DNA from: Pontederia crassipes
Lineage: Eukaryota; Streptophyta; Magnoliopsida; Commelinales; Pontederiaceae
Length of the DNA: 64,000 nt
Direction of reading: 5' to 3'
Assembly: GCA_030549335.1 (NCBI GenBank)
Contig: CM060188.1
Coordinates: 72,818,696-72,882,695, forward strand
Shown piece after piece: positions 1 to 13,452 of this stretch (position 1 is its first letter; every line of letters starts with the position of its first letter). The translations under genes were made by a program, and so were the position numbers. Below the pieces are notes generated by a model, which was given only the letters and a program-made list of their open reading frames with translations, ran no database searches and was not told where the DNA came from.

Positions 1-189
1 CACAAAATGAGGCATCTCTAGATATTATTAACCGAAGTAGAAGTACATCATCATTCATCTGTCTGGTAATTTTTTTTGCTACAATGCAGTTCTGGGACTA
101 TTCATGTTTCATACTGTCTGTCATACACACCACATCCCCGTATACAGACCATTTTCACCAAAAACTGTTGTGTGTGCTCATTCAACACC

Positions 190-197
190 TATAAATT
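190..197 (+). promoter_or_regulatory. TATA-like box of GDSL gene 1
   Basis: TATAAATT lies about 185 bases before the start codon at 380, in otherwise featureless AT-rich DNA (1-379). Transcription would start near 220-230 and leave a leader of about 150 bases. That leader also contains ATG triplets before 380, which weakens the assignment. Position and composition are the only evidence. Confidence 0.35.
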
Positions 198-379
198 TAA
201 GTGGACAAATATAATATAATGCTCCTTGGGTCCATCTCAACTGTCTTGCTTTCATGAGAACCCCCCATGCATGCAACCATATATGTGTCCAGTCTCCTCC
301 ACGGCTACGCTTGCATTTATTGGTTTAGCAATCCTCGCTGTTTGCATCTAGCCAGATCCACTCCTTTGAGACATTGCCA

Positions 380-1916
380 ATGGCCACCAGCACTGTCAAG
401 ATCCTCCTCCTGCTCTTCTTCCTCCCCTGCACCGTTTCCTTGGGCAACATTCCGGCGCTCATCGTGTTCGGCGACTCCACCGTCGACGCCGGCAACAACA
501 ACTACATCAAGACCATCGTCAAAGCCGACTTCTCACCCTACGGGCGGGATTTCCCCGGTGGCCGCGCCACCGGCCGCTTCTGCAACGGCCGCCTCGCCAC
601 CGACTTCATCTCCGAGGGCCTCGGCCTCCCGCCGCTCGTCCCGGCCTACCTTGATCCCGCCTACGGCATCGCGGACTTCGCCAGGGGCGTCTGCTTCGCC
701 TCTGCGGGCACGGGGATCGACTATGTCACGTCCGACCTCGTAGTAAGTTCGTAATTTTGCTGGACATCGATCCTTTTGTGCTCATTCTTCTAAGAACGTA
801 CCATGTTACTGCGCGTAACTATACAAGTGTTATCATAGTCGACATAAGCAATAAAGAAGTGGTCATAGGCTGTGTAGAAATCAGTCTCAAATCACCATGC
901 AGTCGTACTCATGCACTGATCGAGTTCAAACAGTAACAATCCGGAAGTAAAAGAATGAAACCAAACTCCAGATAATTGAAATGAATAACTAGTGTTCAAA
1001 ATGCGGATCCATCATTTTCAAGCTTCAGTCAATCCCTTGCCCTTCAGGGAGACAAAGTAATGCATGAACGAATCAAGTAATTGCAATCTTGCATCTGTTG
1101 GCTCCCACTGTTTTAACTCGTGCAGCTGCTTGTCTTCATCAGTCCGTGATACCGCTGTGGCGAGAGGTGGAGCTCTTCAAAGAGTACCAGGACAGACTCA
1201 AGGAGTACCTGGGCGACGAGGACGCCATGCACGTAGTGAGAGAAGCCGTCTACATCATCAGCATAGGCTCGAACGACTTCCTGGAGAACTACTTCGCCCT
1301 GGTGACGGGGCGCATCAAGGAGTTCACGGTGGGCGCGTACGAGGACTTCCTCTTGGACCTCACCGCGGAGTTCCTGACGTCCCTCTACCGGCTGGGCGCT
1401 CGCAAGGTGCTGTTCACGGGGCTCGTTCCGTTCGGCTGCGTGCCCGTGCAGAGGGCCACGAACCTGCTGCTGGGGGGCGACGGCGGGTGCATGGAGGAGT
1501 ACAACGAGGCGGCCAGGGGCTTCAACGGCAAGCTGCAGGCCCTCATCGGCCGGCTGTGCGATGCGTTGCCTGGGTTCCGGCTGAGGTACTCTCCCCTGTA
1601 TGACCTGGTGCTCCGCGTCGTCCGGAGTCCCTCCTCCTTCGGTGAGTCATAATTTGATTCTTTTAGACACAGTTCGATCGACATCATAACCTTATGGTGC
1701 ATGCATGCGCTGCGCTGCACTGCAGGGTTCACAAATGCGGCGCAGGGGTGCTGCGGCACGGGGAGGTTTGAAATATCCTACCTGTGCAACGAATACAATC
1801 CTTACACGTGTCCGGACCCGGACGAGTACGCGTTCTGGGACGCCATCCACCCGAGCGAGAAGTTGAACCGCATCGTGGCCAATCGCACGCTCGACCTTCT
1901 GGCCGAGTCCTTTTAA
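380..1916 (+). CDS. GDSL esterase/lipase (copy 1), 3 exons, 350 aa
   Basis: Secreted SGNH-fold hydrolase of the plant GDSL family, which cleaves ester bonds in lipids or acylated wall polymers; the substrate cannot be read from sequence. Exons 380-742, 1143-1641 and 1726-1916 have GT-AG borders and join in frame to 1053 nt. The start is the first ATG in good context (CCAATGGCC). Residues 1-22 form a hydrophobic signal peptide. Block I is FGDSTVDAGNNN with nucleophile Ser33. Block III is IGSNDF (Asn165). Block V is DAIHPSEK with Asp326 and His329, completing the triad. The 350 aa length is normal for the family and nothing looks broken. The paralogue at 13453-15682 has identical intron positions and phases. 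A copia element lies 214 bases past the stop and could supply or disturb 3' end signals. The family call is certain, the substrate unknown. Confidence 0.95.
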
Positions 1917-2130
1917 CCGGCCTGATTCATGAAAATAATAATATATATAATGATCTAAAATATTTATAATTGTACGTTAATTTAATATTATATGTGTGCG
2001 TGTGTTCAGTAAATCCTTCAATTGCGATCGGGTCGTCCTCAATAAATATTTGCATATTGAACTTGTAGAAATGGGTCACATGCATGGTCGATCATGTTGT
2101 TACTGTACTAAACCAAACATTAATTGATTT

Positions 2131-2562
2131 TGTTACGAAAAAGGGGAGAGAGGGATCGCACGAAATACAGAAGAACACGAAGAGGAAAAACGGCGGCGGC
2201 TCTTTGTTATGGAATAATGATGATTACAAGGATAGGTCTCGATCTAGACCCCTAGGGAGTTTATATAGGCACTCCCTTTTACAGATGATAGGAATTACAT
2301 ACGGACTGGGACTCTAAATAAATCCCTTGAAAATAGGACACATATCTCGTGATAAGGAAACAAATCAAATCCGAATCACAAACAGAATACCCCTAAAAAA
2401 TTTTCGCTCAGGGGGCTCCGCCCCCTTGCAACCCCCGCAGGGGGGATCCCCCTGGATCCCCCCTTGACCCCCCCCCCCCCCACAGGTTCGTAGGGGAATT
2501 CTGCTGAAGCGCCTGACTATGTAGAGGGACCAATTGAGTTCAGATTCAAGGCATTATTAACA
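2131..2562 (-). repeat. 3' LTR of copia element 1
   Basis: 432-bp LTR with TG...CA ends. It holds a TATATAGG promoter-like motif and a GC-rich stretch around 2408-2480 that can fold back on itself (runs of G next to runs of C, including a 14-C run). Confidence 0.93.
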
Positions 2563-5500
2563 AATCTCCACCTTGACTTGAATCATCTTCAGAGCACAAA
2601 AGTACGCCACGCCGCCGCCAGTCCCATCTTAAAGTTATTACCAAGTATTTATGTTAAGCAAGTCCAAACAATGTTGGAACTTGCCATAAGGAACAGATTT
2701 GGTGAACATATCAGCTGGATTATTTTCAGTGCCAATCTTCTTCACCTTGATCCTCTTCTCAGTGCGGATGAAGTGATATCTGACATCAATGTGTTTGGTT
2801 CTTTCATGATGTACTTGATCCTTGGCTAAACATATTGCACTCAGACTGTCACAGTGCACTATAGCCTGCTCCTGATGTAATCCGAGATCTCCAACTAAGC
2901 CTTTTAACCAGATGTCTTCCTTGGCAGCTTCCGTAAGTGCCATGTATTCAGCCTCTGTGGTGGACAATGTAACTGATGGTTGAAGTGTAGCCTTCCAACT
3001 AACAACTGAACTGCCCAAAGTGAAGACATAGCCTGTCATAGATCGTCTTCCATCAACATCTCCAGCATAATCTGAATCTGAGTACCCTGCAACCAAACAC
3101 TCTTTATCACTTCACTGCTTGCCAGTGCTCCTTTCCTGGATCGCTCATGAACCTGCTGACAACACTGACTGCATGAGCAATGTCTGGTCTTGTACAAACC
3201 ATGGCATACATCAAACTTCCAACTGCACTAGCATATGGAACCCGAGACATGTACTCCTTTTCTGCATCTGACTTTGGTGCGAAGGCAACAGAAAGATGAA
3301 CATTTGTAGCTGATGGAGTATTCAAAGGCTTCGCTCCAGACATTCCAAACCTGGATAAAATCTTCTCAATATAACTTTTCTGAGATAAGAAGAGTTTACC
3401 CTGTGCGCGATCCCTTATAATTTCCATCCCCAGAATCTTCTGTGCTGCATCAAGATCTTTCATGTCGAATTCTGCACTGAGGAGCTTCTTCAGATTTTGA
3501 ATGTCTGCCATGTCTCTGGCAGCAATAAGCATATCATCAACATACAAGAGTAGATAGATGGTGGAGCCGTCCTTCACCTTCTTGTGGTATACACAACAAT
3601 CATAGGGACTTCGACTGAATCCCTTACTGATCATGAAGCTGTTGAACCTCTTGTACCATTGTCTGGGAGACTGCTTCAAGCCATACAGAGATTTCTTTAG
3701 ACTGCAAACTTGATTCTCCTTTCCAGGAATGGAGAATCCCTCTGGTTGGCTCATAAGAATATCTTCTTCAAGTTCTCCATGTAGGAAAGCAGTCTTCACA
3801 TCTAGTTGCTCGAGCTCTAGATTCTGATGTGCTACAAGAGCAAGTAGCACCCTGATAGAAGTATGTCTGACAACAGGTGAGAATATCTCATTGTAGTCCA
3901 CACCTTCTTTCTGACTATAACCTTTATCAACCAATCGTGCTTTGTATCTCGTGCCTTCAACTCCTGAAATTCCTGCTTTCTTTTTGAAGATTCATTTACA
4001 GCCAACAACCTTCCTACCTTTAGGCAACTTGACCAGCTCCCACATCTGATTCTTGTGAAGAGATTTCATCTCCTCACCCATAGCAGCGATCCACTGTCCA
4101 GATTCAGCACATGTGATGGCATCCCTATAAGAGGACGGCTCTAGGGACTCCACCTCTTCAGCTACCTGTAGTGCATAAGCAACCATGTCCTCGAAACCAT
4201 ATCGCTTAGGAGGACCCACTTCTCTGCGAGGACGTCTAGTAGCAATTGACTCCTCTTCAGGTTGCTCATCAGATTCTTCACCTTCTGGTTCTGCTTCTTG
4301 ATGTGATCCTTCAACATCATCCTCAATTTGAGTGATTTCAACCTCCACCTGTTTACTGACACTCTCTTCAGCCTCCACCTTCAACTGAAGCATTGATGCT
4401 TCATCAAATGTTACGCTTCTGCTGTGGATGACTTTGTGTTCTGAAGGAGACCAGATTCTGTAGCCCTTCACTCCTGCACCATATCCCATGAACACCCCTT
4501 CTTTGGTCCTTGACTCCAACTTCCCTTCACTGACGTGATAGTATGCTGGACAACCAAAAACTTTCAGACAAGTATAATCAGCAGGATTTCCTGACCATAC
4601 CTCAGTTGGAGTCTTGAGATCAATCGCAGTCGTTGGACTTCGATTCACCAAGTAGCAAGCTGTGTTAACAGCTTCAGCCCAGAATGTCCTATTTAGGCCA
4701 GCGTTAGAGAGCATGCACCTTGCCCTCTCCAGAAGTGTCCTGTTCATTCGTTCTGCAACTCCATTCTGCTGTGGAGTATCCCTGACTGTGCGATGCCTGA
4801 CAATGCCTTCATCTTTGCAGAACTGGTCGAATTCAGCAGAACAGAATTTCAAACCATTGTCAGTGCGAAGACGCTTCACTTTCTTCGACGTCTGATTTTC
4901 CACCAGAACCTTCCACTGCTTGAAGGCCTTGAAGGACTCACTCTTGTGTTTCATCATGAATACCCAAGTCATCCTCGAGTAGTCATCAATCACAGATAGG
5001 AAGTATCTCGCACCTCCTAATGATGGAACACTAGAGGGACCCCAACAATCGGCGTGGATGTAGTCAAGTGTCGCCTTCGTCCTGTGCACTGCCTTGCCAA
5101 ACTGAGACCTTCGCTGTTTACCGAATACGCAGTGCTTACAGAAGTTTATCTCAGATATCTTCTTCTCCCCTAGAAGACCTCGTTTGCTGAGGATATTCAT
5201 CCCGTTCTGACTCATATGCCCAAGCCGCATGTGCCACAGCCTGGACCTTTCTGATTCGGATGAACTAGCCACTGCAGCAACGCCAGAGACTGTCTTGCCT
5301 TGTAATACATACAAGGACTTCTGTCTGACTCCCTTCAGAACCGTAGCATCACCTTTCATGACTGTGAGGATGCCTCCAACAGCATTGATCTGACACCCTT
5401 TAGAGTCGATGACTCCAAGTGATATCAAATTCTTTTTCAGTTGCGGAACATGGCGGACATCTGTCAGCGTCCTCACAAGATTGTCATGAGTCCTGATCTG

Positions 5501-6544
5501 CACAGAACCGATCCCAACTATCTGACAGGCTGCATCATTGCCCATGATGACGTTTCCACCATCAATCTTCTGATAAGTTGAGAACCACTCTTTATTCGGA
5601 GTCATATGATAGGAACACCCCGAATCCAGAACCCAACTATCCGTCAGACATCCTTGATCAGAAGCAGCCAGAACCAAATCATCTTCGGAATTTCCTGTTT
5701 CATGTGCCACCGCAGCGACAGGAGCCTTCTTCTTCTTCGGACAATCCTTCTTCCAATGACCTGGTTCCTTGCAGTAATTACAGATGTCTTTCGCAGTGAT
5801 TTTCTTCTTCTTCGACTTGGATTTCTTTGAATTCGAGGACTGTCCCTTCTCTGCGGTTGATATCAAACCCGCGGCCTGAGTCTCTACAGAATTTCCAGAT
5901 GCCCTATGCCGAAGTTCACGAGTATGGAGACTCGATCTTACTTCTTCCAGACTTATAGTTTCCTTCCCGATAATCATAGACTGAACGAAATTTTCATATG
6001 ATGGAGGAAGCGAAACTAACAGAATTAGGGCAGCATCTTCATCCTCGATCTTAACATCGATATTTCTGAGTTCCATCAACAAAGAATTTAACTGATCAAG
6101 ATGTTCCTTCAGAGGGGTACCTTCCTGCATGCGGAGAGAGAACAGACGTTGCTTCAACAACAACTTGTTGGTGAGAGACTTCGTCATATATAGACTCTCG
6201 AGTCTCAACCACAGACCGGCCGCTTTTTCTTCATCTGCGACCTCGATTATCACCTCATCCGCCAGACACAACAGGATCATCGAATGCGCCTTCTCCTCCT
6301 GTGCCGCCAAAGTTGCGAGGTCGATCTCCTTTTCTTTGCCTTTCGAGTCTTCCTCCTTTGGCTTGTTCTTCGACACGTTTGAGAGCGGCGCCCAGACTCC
6401 TTGTTGCTTCAAAAGTGCCCGCATCTTGATCTGCCACAACCTGAAACTGTTTCTGCCGTTGAACTTCTCCACGCTCACGTTGTGCGACGCCATCTCTCTG
6501 CTGATCGAGAATCGTTGACAAACCCTAAGGCTCTGATACCAGTT

Positions 6545-6971
6545 TGTTACGAAAAAGGGGAGAGAGGGATCGCACGAAATACAGAAGAACACGAAGAGGA
6601 AAAACGGCGGCGGCTCTTTGTTATGGAATAATGATGATTACAAGGATAGGTCTCGGTCTAGACTCCTATGGAGTTTATATAGGCACTCCCTTTGACAGAT
6701 GATAGGAATTACATACGGACTGGGACTCTAAATAAATCCCTTAAAAATAGGACACCTATCTCGTGATAAGAAAACAAATCAAATCCGAATCACAAACAGA
6801 ATACCCCTAAAAAATTTTCGCTCAGGGGGCTCCGCCCCCTTGCAATCCCCGCAGGGGGGGATCCCCCTGGATCCCTCCCTTGACCCCCCCACAGGCTCGT
6901 AGGGGAATTCTGCTGAAGCGCCTGACTATGTAGATGGACCAATTGGGTTCAGATTCAAGGCATTATTAACA
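6545..6971 (-). repeat. 5' LTR of copia element 1
   Basis: 427-bp partner of the LTR at 2131-2562, about 97% identical by eye count. It abuts the Met-tRNA primer-binding site at 6530-6541, so this is the 5' LTR of a minus-strand element. Confidence 0.93.
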
Positions 6972-6976
6972 GATTT

Positions 6977-9900
6977 TAAGGATAAATGTATCCCCAGCTA
7001 TATCATATGTATGCGAGGTTTAGTATGTACGTACTTGATCACTTAATAGTTGTGTGCTTAATTATTTAAGATGTATGTACATGCGTTAATTGTTGTGGGC
7101 AGGGTGGTGGCGGTTGGCACTTTAATATATGCACCATGCAACACGAGTCCGATTCGAGGCGACGTTACGACGTCGACAGGGACTTTGGAATGCGATATAT
7201 ATCTAACAATGCAGGTGATGCCAAGTTAGTTATTAAGGAAATCGTATTAATTTCTAATTTTAAAGCTGACATATTAATTAAATATCATGTGCACATATAT
7301 ACGATTTAACTTTTCAAGTTGGGGGGGCCGGGGCAATTAACCGACCCGACAGCCCATGGCTCACGTTAATTAATCTCTAGATTGGAATGCGATATATAGC
7401 TGACAATAATAATTTATTAGTTAAATTTTTTTATTCTCCAAAATGAAGCCACTACAAAGAAAGCAAGCCCACCAACTCGAGTTAGGATGAAAGTGACAAG
7501 TGACTCCTTGATGAGTTCATGGATTGGGTTAGATTCGACCCGACTCGATCAAATTTGATCGGGCCGGATCAAGACCCCTAAGGACATGACTCAAATTGGA
7601 TTGGATTGACTCGATCATCCTTTTTTTAATTATTATAAAATATAAATTATATTTTTTGAATATTTGAGCATTATTTTTATAATTAAAATATTTTATTTTA
7701 ATATTTTAAAATTAACTATATGACTAAAATTAAGTAAAAAATAAAAAAATTCAAAATTAATAAAAAGACTGGTCATCGAATTGGGTCAAGACTCGGATTG
7801 TGATTATCCAACCCGTACCGACTCAAACCTCCATTGGGTTGGATTCACATCCAACCAACCCGACCCGATCCAAACTACTTTGGGTCAGGTCGTCTCGGGT
7901 CATCGGCTCCTTCTAGTTTAAGTAAGATCTTAAATTCAAATTTTTATTAATACAAAATATTTCTATTAAGAACTTCACCCACCGAGATATGCAACACAAT
8001 GTGAACCTAACCAGATTAAGTTTAGAGTCGCGAGGATTGGGTCAGTGGCACCCCATGACATCGTGAGTGGCCGCCAAAACAAAAAAAAAAAAAAGAAAGA
8101 AAGAAATAAAGCAAGCTCAATGTTTAATGTTTCTGATCTGTCAGAAAGAAATTAACAGTGACGGAGAAAGGTCTTATATAAAATCAAGGAGTTCTCACGT
8201 ACGATGAAAGCAAGTCAGCCCTTACTAGTTCCGTATAGCTAATCCCGAGTACTTTTCGCGCAATTTTTTCTTAAAAAAAGTTTGTGTTTTCATTTTTTTT
8301 AGAGTAATTATAATTATCGTTTTGATAATAAGTACACCTAAAATTAGACACCCCATGATAATAACCCATATCTCATGTCACTAAACATTGTCCATTTCAA
8401 TAGTATCGAAGAGACCTCATGTCCCTACACAGCGTCCATTTCAAATAGTACATGAGAAAACATAAACCTTCCTCAAAAGTTTTTATATTGAAGCATTATC
8501 TTTCTTAATAAAAAATCAATATTTTAATTTGTTAGTACATTTTGTTTTAATTTTGGGATAATAACTCTCATTAAGTGTTCCAACAAAGTTGTTATGTCCT
8601 AATTAATTATATTTTAATAGTACAAACTTCAATTAATTAGAGCTATATTTAAAGTGTCGAAAAAATTTAAATAAGAATGAATTTTTTATATACTGAATTT
8701 GAAATTGATATTTACATATGTTTCAGTCATTAAGTCAGGTCGGCGACCCATTTTTTAATTTTTTATTATTTTTTTCTTTTTTATTTAAACATAAGCTTAT
8801 ATTTACTTTAAAAATTGAAATAAAATATTTTAAATGCAGAAATAATATTTAAATTGTTAGAAACTTATTTTATGCCTTAAGTATTAAATAAATAATTTTA
8901 TATCAAATAAATATAAAATAGTAAGGAAATAATAAAAAAAAGAAAATTAGGTGATCAGATAATCCGACCACCTGACATGACCCGACCCGACTCGAACCGA
9001 GTCGAGTTGGGTGACCTGACCCGATCGAATCAGATTTATTCATGAGTCGGATCCGGCAACCCCTTAACCCAATCCGACCCGTGAACACCCTTATCTAGAA
9101 CTCCTTTCCTAATTAGGTTTAGCAACTCCTCCTTGTTCCAAAACTCATTATCCTCGCTGCTGGTTTGTTGCAAGAAAATGAAGATCTTCGTCTCAATCCC
9201 CGATTGGAACACTTATGAATTTTTAGTTAGGGCAAAAATAAAGAAAACTAGGAAAAGAAGGCAGAATTTTATTTTGGGGGTTTATACATATGAAGTGGAC
9301 TCAGAGGTGAGTCGATTTGGAGGTCCAATAGTGTGTTAACATGTGTCTCACTCGCTCTCTTTTTCATTTTCACTTTTTCATTTATTTTTTGGTTGTTTTT
9401 GCCGGGTGTCACACAAACTCCCCCTCTCCTGTCTATTCTTTAAATCCATATATCATCTCAAATTTATCCTCTAATTTTGGATTTACTTAAATAAATACTA
9501 TTTTTAATTTGACAGAGGAATAATGTTTTTCAAATGCTGTACCAGGAAATTATTAATGAATAAGAATCAATTTACGGTGATCTAGAAAATCTAATTGAAT
9601 GAATCGAATGTGTTGCACCTCCAATATATTATGCTAGACTTATGGCCATGGGCCAATCACAAATATAGTTGTCCAATGTTGTGTGAATCCTTTTTTTTTT
9701 TTTTTTTGGTTTCAACCCAAGGATCAAGTTCTTACATCCGACCCCACTAATTTGAGAGTTTTTAGCTCTTGATAATCTGTTATTATTTATTTACAGTATT
9801 AATGATATTAAATTATTCGTAATCAGTTGACGACAATTCAGTTCGTCTACGATCCATCGTCCATTGTAATTAGTATTTCAACTGTATCATTTAAAGTAGT

Positions 9901-10217
9901 CGAGTTTTCAATATAAAAAAATTATTTAACTTATAAATCACATTTTAAATTATTAAAAAATAAATTAATTACTTCATTTAAAAGACGATTGATATGTATA
10001 AGTGAAAATCAAAATATGAAGTGACCTAAAAATCAAAATATGTTATTTATTTAGGATATATGAAGGTGTAAATTCAAAAAGGGTATATGTGTAGATTAAG
10101 GATTGAATCGATGTTTAATAGTAGATGATTGTTTAAATTATTTAATGATGTCATCATCACATTAAATAATTAAAGTTATCTTAACTTTCTATATTAAGTT
10201 CTACCATTAAATTTTAA
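6977..10217. other. AT-rich intergenic DNA with two hAT-like relics
   Basis: No gene seen. Two stretches have GC-rich ends built from GGGTCGGGTCGG-like repeats around an AT-rich core, as in decayed hAT-type MITEs: about 7508-7910 and about 8725-9095, the latter ending in GTGAACACCCTTA. I could not find target duplications for either. The rest (7000-7500, 7920-8720, 9100-10217) is AT-rich with homopolymer runs and no recognisable content. Confidence 0.5.
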
Positions 10218-10225
10218 GAGAATGG

Positions 10226-10864
10226 TAGGGGTGAGCAAAACTCGGGATCGAATTTTGACCGACCCGGTCCCGACTCGGTTTTGCTCAGGTTTTTTAAAAT
10301 ATGTCCCGCTCCTGGACCCGGTCCCGGCCGGGACCGGGACGACCTGGTCGAACCGGATCACAAATCGGGACATTTCCGGTTGTCCCGGTTCGATCATAAT
10401 TAATATAAATAAATAAACATCGGGTCCGGGTCCGGGATCGGGACGATCCGATCGAATCGGGTCATAAATCGGGACATTCCCAGTTATCCCGGTTCAACCA
10501 TAATTAATAAAAATAAATAAATAGAATATTTAATATTATTATATAAATATAATAATTATCAATTAAAATACATATATATAATAATATAATATGTTGTATG
10601 TTTATTATATATAATAAACTATAAATTTTAAATTAAAATAGATGTAAATATAATATTTTTAAATAATTTAATATATTACTATAATATATGATACCGGGTC
10701 GAATTTTTACAACCCGAACTCGGTACCGGACCCAGTACCGGCCGGGTCTCAAAGAGTGAGATCCGATCCTGGCCCGGTAGGTAACTGGGCCGGAAAAGAA
10801 ATCCAGATTTCCGAGCTGGTGCGGGCCGGGGCGACCGGATCGTCCCGGCCTGTGCTCTCCCCTA
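10226..10864. mobile_element. Non-autonomous hAT-type element with perfect 8-bp TSD
   Basis: 639 bp. The ends are imperfect inverted repeats: TAGGGGTGAGCAAA on the left, and TAGGGGAGAGCACA when the right end is read on the other strand. It is flanked by exact 8-bp copies of GAGAATGG (10218-10225 and 10865-10872), the hAT signature. The ends are rich in CCCGG/CGGGAC motifs and the core is pure AT. The left part contains a tandem pair of units of about 115 bp (about 10325-10510). There is no coding capacity. The insertion site lies between two pre-existing copies of a ~35-bp sequence (about 10187 and 10873). Confidence 0.85.
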
Positions 10865-10872
10865 GAGAATGG

Positions 10873-12300
10873 TTAAATCTATATTAAGTTCCACCATTAA
10901 ATTAAATTTAACAATGTCAATGATTATCACATCACTTAGTATAAACAAATTTTCTATTGAAGTTAATAAATACATAAATCTATTTATATTTATATTTATA
11001 TACAAGGAAAGATTGAAAATGCCAAGTACCGTTTATGATGAAATTATGTATCATTAATATTATTTGTTAAATAAAAATTTGTAAAAATATGTTAGCTATA
11101 TAGATAATAATAAGTAATAATATATTCTAACAATATTTTAACTTTAGCTAATAGTAATATATGTATAAGTAGAGTTTAAAAGTGTCAAAGTGCACCCACT
11201 CATGAATTCATATGTAAAAGAAAATTATTTGAAATATTTCTTTAAAATTATAAATATATGGTATGAATAAGTTTTAATATATGTATACATACATATATTA
11301 CTTTTTTTTGTTGAAATGATTAAATGTATCATCATGAATTATATTCATGTTACGTATCATAATAACATGTTTTCATGCATATATCCAATATATATTCTAA
11401 TTTTTCCCAAAAAAATTGTTATTAAATAGTCATTAATTTAATTAGTATCTTTATATTCTTTAGAAAAAAATAATTATAAAAGTTAACAATAGATAAATTA
11501 TAAATGATATTCATGCTATATTCATAATAATATATGTTGGTGTAATTATTCAATATATACTATAATATTTTCAAATGTTTGTTATCAAATAATTATTACT
11601 TTACTATAATATTATAATGATATTCAAAAGTTAGCTATTAAAATACATAATTTTGTTTATTCATACTTTTAAATTCAATATTTCTAACTATAAATAGAGA
11701 GCGCCTCCAAGTATATATCTAATTATAATAACCATTTATGTTACATATAAGAAGAGATAAAAGATATTATGTGTCACTTTTAAAATATTTTTTTTTAAAA
11801 AAAAGAATTTGCATCTGATAGATAATTTATTTTGTATATTATAAAAATGAACAATGAAAAAATAACTTATTATAAAACTATTTCAATCCCAATTAAAGTA
11901 ATTTATATTATTTAATTAGTCCCACATTTTTTACAAAATGGCAATAGTAGTACTAGTAGTAATAAATATTAATTTATACATGCTAATGAAATGATTTAGT
12001 CATGTCTAAAAATAAATTTGATTAATAATTATAAGAGATAACTATAAGATATCATTTACTAGATAAATTTCCAATTATACTAGATATGTTTACATAGTAG
12101 CTTTTTTTATATTTCTCAACCATTAATATTTATATTGTACCTTACTTATTTAAAAACAAAGTTATGCATATGAAAATATTTTTTCTATGTAAAAATTTTA
12201 GCAATAATAAATATATATTATATGGTTGAAAATATTAAAATTAAAATACGTTAAATAATAATTTCAATACTATAGGTATTGTTCTTAAAAGTATAGTAGT

Positions 12301-12338
<38 letters not shown>

Positions 12339-13335
12339 TTTGAAAAATATTGCATATTGATTTAAAAATTATAATTATAACTTAAATAAAAGTTATAATA
12401 AACTTAAGTTGTTCCTTTTATTTTAATCTTATATTAATCTTATGAGATTAAATGAATCTATAAAATCATAGGAGCGAACTTTATTCTTTTTTAATTCTCA
12501 ATGCGCTTTTTTAATTTCGATTTCTCAATAACATCATTTATGCACAAGAAAAATCCCTCCGGCTACCATAGTTTATTATGAGCATACATAAATTGTTAAA
12601 CAATTTGACTTATCGATTAAAAACATATCTATATTTTTATAAATATGGGTCTTTTCAGTTTAATATATTTACTTAGATTATTTTATATGGAGATTTAAAA
12701 ATAAATATAGAGAAAGAAAAGTTAATGATATATATTTTTAAAAAATAAAATGTATAATTATATGATAAATTTTATTTCTATCATCCGGGCATCGCGCGCG
12801 CCGAGTATATACTTGTTTGATTATTAATCACTATCACTCGAAAACAAGATTTATTTTCTGTTCCATTCATGATATTTATGATAACATGTTTCCTTGTCCC
12901 GTGAAGTATTACGACGACAAGTTTAACTGCAAATCAAAACAGTGCAGCGACATATCGAGCTTTTGCTGGTCACGTATTAATTAGCTCTGTTCATGTTGTT
13001 ATTTTTTTTTTCAACAAACGTAAGTCCCAAATGTCTAATAAAAATATAAATATAAATAAGCACATTCTTGTGATGCATCTTTATACTATTTTTGTATCTT
13101 TAGAAAATAATAATAGTTTGATTTCCAAAATGAGATTAATTAGCATCCAATTAAAGCAAACAACAAATCATAATCAGATAGTTATATGATTAAAGATTCA
13201 ACTTTTATTTAATTTAATATTAATTTGTTATATTTAATCTCAACCATATATAAGTATAACTTTTGATTTCATTTTTTCGTATTAATTTAATGCAATAATC
13301 TAAAAGAAAACACTGTTTAAGGGGACCTTCACAGG
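10873..13335. other. Very AT-rich intergenic DNA
   Basis: No gene, RNA or mobile-element structure recognised. It contains an (AT)n microsatellite at 12306-12335 and a short GC-rich patch near 12787-12800. This is the upstream region of GDSL gene 2. Confidence 0.6.
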
Positions 13336-13344
13336 CTATATATC
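13336..13344 (+). promoter_or_regulatory. TATA-like box of GDSL gene 2
   Basis: CTATATATC lies 55 bases before the upstream in-frame ATG (13399) and 109 bases before the preferred ATG (13453). With the usual ~30-base spacing transcription would start near 13370, which would include both ATGs in the mRNA. Confidence 0.4.
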
Positions 13345-13452
13345 TCATTGCATTGGCCCCATGCATCCCTTTGATGGATTAATTTCCACCAAACCTCCAT
13401 GGCTATAAACCCCTCTACAGTAGGTCTTGTGCTGCTCACTGCAACACAAAAA

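Larger units (their letters stand above)
2131..6971 (-). mobile_element. Full-length Ty1/copia retrotransposon, TNT1/Tork-like
   Basis: LTR retrotransposon read right to left. Two LTRs begin TGTTA and end TAACA, flanked by the 5-bp duplication GATTT (2126-2130 and 6972-6976). Inside the 5' LTR is a primer-binding site matching initiator Met tRNA (complement of TGGTATCAGAGC, 6530-6541). Next to the 3' LTR is a purine-rich tract. Parts in order of reading: gag with CCHC knuckle (about 6.5-5.7 kb), protease (about 5.6 kb), integrase (about 5.2-4.6 kb), reverse transcriptase with YVDD (about 3.9-3.3 kb), RNase H (about 3.1-2.6 kb). The coding part is nearly complete but broken, with about two or three breaks. 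The LTRs differ at about 12 of 430 positions plus three length changes, i.e. about 3%, roughly 1 million years if 1.3e-8 substitutions per site per year applies. Confidence 0.95.

Noticed and set aside
1385-1759. Long open frames opposite or out of frame to the GDSL and DUF exons (e.g. 1385-1759, 13534-13992, 23604-24503, 24080-24454)
   Set aside because: Shadow frames caused by GC-rich codon use in real exons; their translations have no family features.
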